Source: Caldifarciminota bacterium (GTDB taxonomy: Bacteria > Hydrothermota > UBA3073 > NMUJ01). From it: 15,276 nucleotides of DNA. The notes under the pieces were generated by a model. That model did not search any database and was not told the DNA's origin. It saw only the letters and a program-made list of their open reading frames with translations. The stretch spans positions 1 to 15,276 of the forward strand of contig JAGGUB010000040.1 of assembly GCA_021158725.1 (NCBI GenBank), in the 5' to 3' direction. Both the position numbers and the translations under genes were made by a program. Of this stretch, positions 6,877-12,706 are shown piece by piece (position 1 is the first letter of the stretch; every line of letters starts with the position of its first letter).

Positions 6877-9375
6877 AGCTGGCACCCGTATCTCGAATAG
6901 CGTCTGCCAGTTGGCTTCGCTTGTGTAGGCTATACCGAAAGTAGGGGCTACAATTCGGGGTCGATACAGTATCCCCAATTCAGGTGACACAAGGAGACCT
7001 AACATCCAGCGTGAGGTGTGACCTCCTATTTGTGCATAATAGCCAAAAGGTATTAAAAATATATCCTCGATGTAAAGGTTGGGGTTCCACCATCCCTTAC
7101 GTAGCTTGAATACTCTATAGGGTAGTTCACATTCTACTGTAAAATAATGATGTAGACCGCCAATCTTCACCTTAGACGAATGTGGGTGACCATATCCACG
7201 AGAAAATCGTACCCATATTCTGTGTGTAGGGAAGCGACGCTGTAAGGTGATATCAGTCCAATAATTTACACCAAGGTTACCTATTGTGAAACAGTAACAG
7301 TTCATACCACTTGAGAAGTTCAACTGTAACTCTGCTCCTAACATACCTTTATTGTAGGATAAGCTTATGCTACCATATCGCCATAGTGATGAAAGTGCCC
7401 TATGATAGGGGATATGTACTTCTATGCTTAAGCCGGCATCGTATATTACTGTCCATGAGATAGGTACGGGTAGCATCAACGATAGTTCCAAATATGGGGT
7501 TACCCTGTGTGTTTTCAATGAGTAGTCCCAATACGTGAGTAATGTTGAATATCCCATAACATCGTTACTATATGTGAGCAACCCTATATTCCAGCCCGTC
7601 ATCGTATCGTAGTATGCTATAGGGAGCCTTACCTGTGGGATAAACAATGGGATGCAATTTTCGACAAAGTGACCAGTTCGGATGGCCACGCTCTTGTTAA
7701 AGGATGGCAACCGAGATGCTTCCTCTTCTAAACAATATAGAGTATCTAAGTTGATAAGGGTGAGTTTAACCTTTGTTAAGTCAAACCCTTCTGGATATAG
7801 GCTCACGTAATAAAGTGTATCACCAAGTGGTATCGGGTATAGGGCTACACCTGTGTTGCAAACCCTATAGATATGACCGCTGTTAAGGCTATACGCATAT
7901 ATTCGGTAGGTTTTGCCATAATTGGCGGTATAGAAAAGTAGGCTATCCTGTAGGATGGGTGACTTTTCGACCCATGGTGTTGCTATCAATGGTTTGATGG
8001 TATGTGTTTGTTGGTCTAAAATACCAATATTCCAGCTGGTGTTATAGCGTTTGTATGATACAATTAGCCCCAGAGGTGTGGCGATGAGTTCACCAATATT
8101 CGCATTGTGATGTGATATGTGGGTGGTACGATTACCCTCATATTTGTAAATATCGCACATGTGGCCACAATTTTTTGCATAGTAGATGGTACCATCATCT
8201 ACGGTGAAACAACATAATGCATCCTGTAAAACACGATGACGTTCACCTGTATGTAAGTTGTAGACCCACAATTCGGATTCATAACCCCAACCATCATCAT
8301 ATGTATTGGGGTAACCGAAACGCAATTTGTAGATTACATAGTAGAGTGAGTCACCTTCTATACTGAGTAGCGGTATGAATGGTAGGTTTGTGAGTAACGA
8401 TTTTTCTTGGCCAGTCTTTATGTCGTATGCGGTTAGGGTCCAAACCTGCCTCGTGTGAAGTGGTGCGCTCTTATATCCGTATCTGCGTAAGTAGAAAATC
8501 TTACCATCCTTCATAACTGGACATGCTACATACCAGCCATCATTGGTAAGCCTAATACCACCAAATTTGTACGTCGATGTTCGTAAATGGGATCGCCAAT
8601 CCCTCCATATGGTGGGCCAACTTTTACCAAATGTGGATCTTGCAATACGGTCGAGATCGAACTGGGGTAATATTGGTACCCTGTAAGCTTTACTTGAGTA
8701 AGCTCTTAGGAACTCTCTAAACGTATGTCTGCTATAGCGATGATTTATATAATCGAAGAGTGTACCACCAAACAGGTAGAAGTTGTCAAGCGGAAATTCA
8801 TAAGGATAATATGTGATCTCAGTCAATGATGGTACACGACCATAATATGTAAGTACCTTCATATAATCATGATATAGGCCATCATTTAGTCTACCCTCGT
8901 ATGGCACATATTGTGATTCAGTAAACACTGTAATACCTTCTATTATCCAGCCGGGTGATATCATATTTGGTAACGCTATCGCACCAAACAGATAATACAA
9001 GGATCTGTTCCAACCATACACCATACGTAGATGCGATATGTGGGTGAACTCATGTATACCTACTAAACGCCACCAGTTGCGTAGCGACCCAATATGGAAA
9101 TCGTAAGGTAGCGGTGTGGATGCCATAACCATGATGCGATTAGATATTGGGTCAGCAAACCCTGTGGTTAATAATCCCAAATCCTGTATACCGACACAGA
9201 CTGTGCCGGGATCGTAGCCTATCAGGTTGATCACACTATCGTGATAGGTTTCAAGATAATATGCGAGCTCGATGGCAGATTGGTGGTAACCTGGTGGATA
9301 GAATACCTTATAATGGGGGGTTTTGAGTACCTTTAGTTGCCACAAATTGAGTGCCAATAAAAGGTACACCACCAT
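6829..9375 (-). CDS. HExxH metalloprotease with predicted beta-propeller and outer-membrane barrel
   Basis: Large exported protein of 848 residues in three parts. A short hydrophobic start (MVVYLLLALNLW) may serve as a signal peptide, although it lacks the usual basic residues. Residues about 15-240 are a peptidase MA-like zinc protease: GIHEFTH gives His108, Glu109 and His112, and WIIEGITVFTES supplies a likely third ligand, Glu146. Residues about 265-565 show repeated beta-hairpins typical of a TolB/PD40 propeller (GKIFYLRRYG, DSLYYVIYKL, GTIYYAKN, DSLLFYTANYG, DTLYYVSLY). Residues about 570-835 alternate polar and hydrophobic residues in strands, as in a BamA-like barrel. It probably sits in the outer membrane, and its substrate is unknown. 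The ATG overlaps the ksgA stop as TAATG, without a ribosome binding site. The last 15 codons overlap the convergent membrane-protein gene. The protease part is the most certain and the barrel is inferred. Confidence 0.85.
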   Translation of the reverse strand: MVVYLLLALNLWQLKVLKTPHYKVFYPPGYHQSAIELAYYLETYHDSVINLIGYDPGTVCVGIQDLGLLTTGFADPISNRIMVMASTPLPYDFHIGSLRNWWRLVGIHEFTHISHLRMVYGWNRSLYYLFGAIALPNMISPGWIIEGITVFTESQYVPYEGRLNDGLYHDYMKVLTYYGRVPSLTEITYYPYEFPLDNFYLFGGTLFDYINHRYSRHTFREFLRAYSSKAYRVPILPQFDLDRIARSTFGKSWPTIWRDWRSHLRTSTYKFGGIRLTNDGWYVACPVMKDGKIFYLRRYGYKSAPLHTRQVWTLTAYDIKTGQEKSLLTNLPFIPLLSIEGDSLYYVIYKLRFGYPNTYDDGWGYESELWVYNLHTGERHRVLQDALCCFTVDDGTIYYAKNCGHMCDIYKYEGNRTTHISHHNANIGELIATPLGLIVSYKRYNTSWNIGILDQQTHTIKPLIATPWVEKSPILQDSLLFYTANYGKTYRIYAYSLNSGHIYRVCNTGVALYPIPLGDTLYYVSLYPEGFDLTKVKLTLINLDTLYCLEEEASRLPSFNKSVAIRTGHFVENCIPLFIPQVRLPIAYYDTMTGWNIGLLTYSNDVMGYSTLLTYWDYSLKTHRVTPYLELSLMLPVPISWTVIYDAGLSIEVHIPYHRALSSLWRYGSISLSYNKGMLGAELQLNFSSGMNCYCFTIGNLGVNYWTDITLQRRFPTHRIWVRFSRGYGHPHSSKVKIGGLHHYFTVECELPYRVFKLRKGWWNPNLYIEDIFLIPFGYYAQIGGHTSRWMLGLLVSPELGILYRPRIVAPTFGIAYTSEANWQTLFEIRVPALSKRPNQPYYRVYPR

Positions 9376-10157
9376 TAGTGGTTATCGTATCTTTTTAATC
9401 TGTTGTATATCGTAAGCCATTCATCTGGGGTGAGTTGATCCGGTCGCTTATCACCGAGGTTGTCGAACTTGTATTGTTTGAAAACATTTTTGAGCTTCTT
9501 ACGACGGGCGGTGAACCCATGTTCTACAAACTTTATGAACCCTTGTGGAAGATCGAGCTCGTTGAACTCTATCTTGATGACCTCGGAGAAGATTTTTGGT
9601 CGTGGATAGAATACGTGTGGTGGTACAACAAAACATCGTGTGATACGTGTCATAATCCGGTATATGACAGTAAGTGCAGAGTATTTCTTGGTACCGGGGG
9701 TGGCAAGCAGTTTATCTACGACATCTTGGGGTAACATCAATGTGGTATCCTCAATATAGGTCTTCTCATGTATGAGCCATCGTAAGAATGGCGAAATTAT
9801 GGAGTAAGGTAGGTTGGAGACGATTTTTACTTTACCCCGCTTGTATAAACGTGGTATGTGTTGTTTCAATATATCAGCTGTGATAAGCGTATAGTTAGAT
9901 GCGGGTAAGGTACGCTTAAGATAGCTGGCAAGCAATGGATCACGTTCAACCAATATAAGGTGTTTCACCTTTGGTAGCAAATACTTTGTAAGTATGCCAA
10001 GACCTGGCCCTACCTCGATGGCTACCTTATCGGTGACCTCAGAAATGGTGACAATATTTTGGGCTATAGTTTCATCCAGAAGGAAAGTTTGGCCCATGAG
10101 TTTGCTGGGAGTTATGCCGAGTTGATGTAATGTTGAAATTAGTGCTTTCCTATCCAC
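9375..10157 (-). CDS. ksgA: 16S rRNA adenine dimethyltransferase KsgA
   Basis: Late ribosome-assembly enzyme that dimethylates two adjacent adenines in helix 45 of 16S rRNA (A1518 and A1519 in E. coli numbering), using S-adenosylmethionine. The protein has 260 residues, normal for the family. The SAM-binding loop is EVGPGLGILT (48-57), the ribose-binding acid is Glu71 (VERD), Asp95 follows in TADIL, and the catalytic motif is NLPYSI (115-120). The C-terminal part has the usual VPPHVFYPRPK and the basic helix FTARRKKLKNVF. The conserved N-terminal GQNFL is here GQTFL (22-26), with Thr for Asn. The start is a GTG seven nucleotides after the glycosidase-like gene, without a clear ribosome binding site. 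An ATG at 10097 would delete the N-terminal segment and is unlikely. The stop overlaps the protease-barrel ATG as TAATG. Confidence 0.96.
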   Translation of the reverse strand: MDRKALISTLHQLGITPSKLMGQTFLLDETIAQNIVTISEVTDKVAIEVGPGLGILTKYLLPKVKHLILVERDPLLASYLKRTLPASNYTLITADILKQHIPRLYKRGKVKIVSNLPYSIISPFLRWLIHEKTYIEDTTLMLPQDVVDKLLATPGTKKYSALTVIYRIMTRITRCFVVPPHVFYPRPKIFSEVIKIEFNELDLPQGFIKFVEHGFTARRKKLKNVFKQYKFDNLGDKRPDQLTPDEWLTIYNRLKRYDNH

Positions 10158-10164
10158 GATATTG

Positions 10165-12207
10165 TTATTGTACTAACTTAAGGTCGGATCGAGTGAGTTC
10201 AAACCTTTCGTATGGGATAGATGATCGTATTTTTATTGAACGAGTAGCGGGGTCATAGATTATAGCATCGATCTGCCCAAAGTATGTGGGTAGATTCTCG
10301 ATCACCATGGGTTGGTCCAGCCATTCATCCTTTACACCTGCGAATATTACGATTCTGTCGTTACGCTCCATAACAAACATCATCCGTAGGAGGTTGAGCA
10401 GATCAGCAGCTACCCACGCATGTGGTGCATCGCCGGCTACTCTACGGCCGGTATCATCAATAACCTCAGCCCATGCATATGTACCGGGTACGGTTTGATG
10501 CTGTAGGTACCAATCTAATATCATATGTGCACGCTGTGGTTGCTGAAGTATAAGATAGCAGGTGGCCAATTCTAACCCATATGGCCAAAAATGCTTCTGG
10601 TGATAGTATGCGCCACCATAAGGTTGTATCCACTTCTTGAAGTAGTAATCAAACGATTCACGTACTAAGCTGTTGGAGGTATCCACTAACATACCGGGCC
10701 ACAATAGTGGTGATGTACCACGTGCCATCGATGAGGAGGTTAAATCCTCTGGCCCGTTGGGTATCCATTTGATTTTTTTGCGTTTTATAAGCAGCTGTAT
10801 GGAGTTGAAAACTGAGTTGAGTAGCTCCGATGCAGCGGTTTCGTAACGATGGCTATCCTGTTTGCCCAATATCTTGCTGATGAATGCAGCATCACGTAAC
10901 CCTATAACACACCAGAAGTCGTCCCAGTAATGGTGCCATTTGTTGGAACCGAGGTCTTCAGCGGACCACGACGGTGGTAACAACCCATAGTAGGGGGTGT
11001 TACGTAGACGTTCCTTGAGCCGACGAGCACGCTGTTTTAAAATGTATTCGGCACCACGTTGGATGTGTGGATAGTAAGTTTCGAGTATTTTCTTATCACG
11101 TGTGAACCTGTAGTATTCAGCGATAGCGAAGATGGCTTGACCTTGTGAATCCCACTCTTTTAGACGTTTGATGGGCTTTACAGGACGTAACTTGTTGTCC
11201 AATATGGGTGGAAACTCTCCAGTGGGTGATTGACCTTCCATAAAAGTTGGTAAAGTGCGTTTCACGAAATCTGCATACCCATAGCGTAGCAAAGCAGCCA
11301 CGATATATGCGGCGTCACGATACCAGAAATAATCGTAAAACGTAGGGCCAGGATGTAATTGGTTGTTGGCCATGTTGATAAGGATGTAAGCCAGTGATGC
11401 ATAGATGGCATCAGGTAATGGTGCTGGTATATGCCAATGTGTCCTGTAGAGTAATGTCCTCCAGTACGTACGTACCTTATCTATGGGTAAGTAAATGGAT
11501 AACCTGTGCAATAGAGGGGTAGCAGAACGACGATCCATAGGGTCGATATTGAAACGAAATTTGATATGTTTGCCGGCACCTGGTGCCATCCTCAGGTTGT
11601 ACATTAAGGCACCACTCAGTAATTGAGGTATCTTATCGTCACCTTTGGGCGATAGTTCAGTACCTTCGAATAATGAAGTTATGACGAAGTGTGGGTTACC
11701 TTCTGCAAATATATGGAATTTATCATTGATAGATAATATGCGATCCGCGTAAGAAAGGTGGTAGATTGTGCCCAGCTTCTCGTCAACCCTAAACGGTCGT
11801 ACTACTAAACCCAGTACCACCTTATGTCTGGTGGGGGAGAGGTTCTCAACATCTACATTTATGAGACCTATACCATTGGTGGCACCATCGATTACGGTTA
11901 AGGTGTTACGCATCAGTATATCCTTATGATGTAGCTCAAACGTCAATATAGGTAAGTGATCGCTGTCGAGATGGTGTTCAATCTTATTCAGAGATAGGGT
12001 TTCGGGTGTGAGTAGCTCGTCGTCTATCCATAACCAGAAGTTTAAATAGAAATTCCATGTGGTGGCCATTATTGAACCATCAATACCACGGAGAACTTTC
12101 TCGCTGCGGTTGGGTAACCCTGTGACTGTCCATCCACGTAGCCCGTGGTACCATCCCGGTAGTACAGCGGATTTGATGAGCTTGGTAAGGGTTTGTTTAT
12201 CCATCAT
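10165..12207 (-). CDS. Six-hairpin glycosidase-like protein, probable cytoplasmic GH15/GH63-type hydrolase
   Basis: Protein of 680 residues without signal peptide, so probably cytoplasmic. Residues about 1-245 are beta-rich and likely form the beta-sandwich that precedes the barrel in many such enzymes. Residues about 260-615 look like an (alpha/alpha)6 barrel: FWYRDAAYIVAALLRYGY (294-311) resembles the W-x-RDAA signature of bacterial glucoamylases, followed by SPTGEFP, EWDSQGQAIFAIAEYYRFTR and PYGGAYYHQKHFWPYGLELA. Acidic residues that could be catalytic are Glu417 (SWSAEDLG), the Asp429-Asp430 pair (HYWDDFW), and Glu581 (YAWAEVIDD), but I cannot assign them. A small beta domain ends the protein. 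Glucoamylase, amylo-1,6-glucosidase or trehalase-like activity are all possible. It starts at an ATG-ATG pair nine nucleotides after the small membrane-protein gene, with only a weak GGTAAG before it, and sits seven nucleotides before ksgA. Confidence 0.85.
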   Translation of the reverse strand: MMDKQTLTKLIKSAVLPGWYHGLRGWTVTGLPNRSEKVLRGIDGSIMATTWNFYLNFWLWIDDELLTPETLSLNKIEHHLDSDHLPILTFELHHKDILMRNTLTVIDGATNGIGLINVDVENLSPTRHKVVLGLVVRPFRVDEKLGTIYHLSYADRILSINDKFHIFAEGNPHFVITSLFEGTELSPKGDDKIPQLLSGALMYNLRMAPGAGKHIKFRFNIDPMDRRSATPLLHRLSIYLPIDKVRTYWRTLLYRTHWHIPAPLPDAIYASLAYILINMANNQLHPGPTFYDYFWYRDAAYIVAALLRYGYADFVKRTLPTFMEGQSPTGEFPPILDNKLRPVKPIKRLKEWDSQGQAIFAIAEYYRFTRDKKILETYYPHIQRGAEYILKQRARRLKERLRNTPYYGLLPPSWSAEDLGSNKWHHYWDDFWCVIGLRDAAFISKILGKQDSHRYETAASELLNSVFNSIQLLIKRKKIKWIPNGPEDLTSSSMARGTSPLLWPGMLVDTSNSLVRESFDYYFKKWIQPYGGAYYHQKHFWPYGLELATCYLILQQPQRAHMILDWYLQHQTVPGTYAWAEVIDDTGRRVAGDAPHAWVAADLLNLLRMMFVMERNDRIVIFAGVKDEWLDQPMVIENLPTYFGQIDAIIYDPATRSIKIRSSIPYERFELTRSDLKLVQ

Positions 12208-12216
12208 TATTGAGGC

Positions 12217-12393
12217 TTACCATACGCCAAACCTAAATTTTATTATGCCCATTGAGATGAATCCCACACCCATACCTATGAGTATACCTGCAGCTGGTTG
12301 TTTGAATACTAATCCCACACCGAGCCCAATAAATAAGCATCCCACAAACGAGAGGCTCGCTAATCCCTTCGCTTTGCTATTTTTGTTATCCAC
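12217..12393 (-). CDS. Small two-helix membrane protein (58 residues), unknown function
   Basis: This short gene reads from a GTG at 12393 to a TAA at 12217. AAAGGAGG ends a few bases before the GTG, the strongest ribosome binding site in the window, which makes the gene convincing despite its size. The peptide starts with a lysine-rich tail (MDNKNSKAKG), then two hydrophobic glycine-rich helices (about 11-30, SFVGCLFIGLGVGLVF, and 34-51, AGILIGMGVGFISMGII) joined by KQP. It ends with basic KFRFGVW. Two short helices with a tight turn and GxxxG-like spacing suggest a hairpin that packs in the inner membrane, perhaps as an oligomer. I do not recognise a family. It leads the series with the glycosidase-like gene (nine nucleotides away), ksgA and the protease-barrel gene. 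A TATAAT at 12432-12427 is a likely -10 box for it. Confidence 0.8.
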   Translation of the reverse strand: MDNKNSKAKGLASLSFVGCLFIGLGVGLVFKQPAAGILIGMGVGFISMGIIKFRFGVW

Positions 12394-12543
12394 AGTTCCT
12401 CCTTTTATTTTTATTTCAATTACTTTATTATAATTGGGTACCTTAAAGTTAGGGTAAAGTAAACGTTGTCAACTTCAATTGAATGCTGACGATGCAAAAT
12501 GGCTGCTTGACGGGTTCGAGTGTGTTGATATTTTATTAAAGAA
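12394..12543. other. Divergent intergenic region with possible operator elements
   Basis: These 150 bp separate the leftward series headed by the 58-residue protein from the rightward tRNA-thrS series. Visible in it are a minus-strand TATAAT (12432-12427), without a good -35 box at normal distance, and a run of short palindromes: AACGTT (12462-12467), GTTGTCAAC (12465-12473) and TTCAATTGAA (12474-12483). There is also a repeated TAAAGT (12444-12449 and 12455-12460), 11 nt apart or about one helical turn. The plus-strand promoter of the tRNA genes is at its right end. No open frame or structured RNA was recognised. Which of these sites binds a protein cannot be told from sequence alone. Confidence 0.45.
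12507..12534 (+). promoter_or_regulatory. Predicted promoter of the tRNA-thrS-infC-rpmI series
   Basis: TTGACG (12507-12512) is separated by 16 nt from TATTTT (12529-12534). Transcription would start near 12541, three nucleotides before the tRNA-Gly. This suits a tRNA promoter, because RNase P then removes only a few bases. The -10 match is modest (four of six). It is the best candidate, because the next plus-strand TATAAT (12429-12434) is over 100 nt upstream. The same promoter would also drive thrS, since only 13 nt separate tRNA-Val from the thrS ATG. Confidence 0.45.
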
Positions 12544-12615
12544 GCGGGCATAACTCAGCGGTAGAGTGCCGGCTTCCCAAGCCGGTGGTCGCGGGTTCGA
12601 ATCCCGTTGCCCGCT
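12544..12615 (+). tRNA. tRNA-Gly (anticodon CCC)
   Basis: A full cloverleaf can be folded by hand. The acceptor stem is GCGGGCA with TGCCCGC, the D arm is CTC-AGCGGTA-GAG, the anticodon arm is CCGGC-TTCCCAA-GCCGG with anticodon CCC, and the T arm is GCGGG-TTCGAAT-CCCGT. The discriminator base is U, as expected of bacterial tRNA-Gly. The CCA end is not encoded (TTTATG follows), so it must be added enzymatically. It reads GGG codons. The next tRNA starts four bases later, so the two are surely co-transcribed. Confidence 0.97.
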
Positions 12616-12619
12616 TTAT

Positions 12620-12693
12620 GGGCGGTTAGCTCAGTTGGTAAGAGCGCCACGTTGACATCGTGGAGGTCACTGGTTCGAGTCCAGTACCGCCCA
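12620..12693 (+). tRNA. tRNA-Val (anticodon GAC)
   Basis: The cloverleaf folds cleanly. The acceptor stem is GGGCGGT with ACCGCCC, the D arm is GCTC-AGTTGGTAA-GAGC, the anticodon arm is CCACG-TTGACAT-CGTGG with anticodon GAC, and the T arm is CTGG-TTCGAGT-CCAG. The discriminator is A, as expected for tRNA-Val. It reads GTC and GTT codons. CCA is not encoded, so 3' maturation would be a cut after the discriminator (RNase Z type) or trimming. The thrS ATG follows after only 13 nt, so that cut would also make the 5' end of the thrS mRNA. Confidence 0.97.
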
Positions 12694-12706
12694 TTTATTT
12701 TTATCC

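Noticed and set aside
6879..6910. Possible terminator between the convergent genes (CTGGCA and TGCCAG arms)
   Set aside because: The stem is six pairs with a 20-nt loop, it has no T-tract on the plus strand, and it lies inside coding sequence.
9435..9734. Plus-strand open frame of 99 codons inside ksgA
   Set aside because: It is the reverse shadow of conserved KsgA sequence, with no upstream signal.
12386..12394. Perfect DnaA-box 9-mer TTATCCACA
   Set aside because: It is a single copy lying on the start codon of the 58-residue gene (TGTGGATAA on the minus strand). No second box, AT-rich unwinding region or origin-type gene is nearby.
12059..12433. Plus-strand open frame of 124 codons across the start of the glycosidase-like gene
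   Set aside because: It is antisense to two supported genes, including the 58-residue membrane protein, whose ribosome binding site and helices make the minus strand the better reading.
12394..12706. T-box leader for thrS
   Set aside because: The thrS ATG lies 13 nt after tRNA-Val and no T-box sequence or antiterminator pattern was seen upstream.
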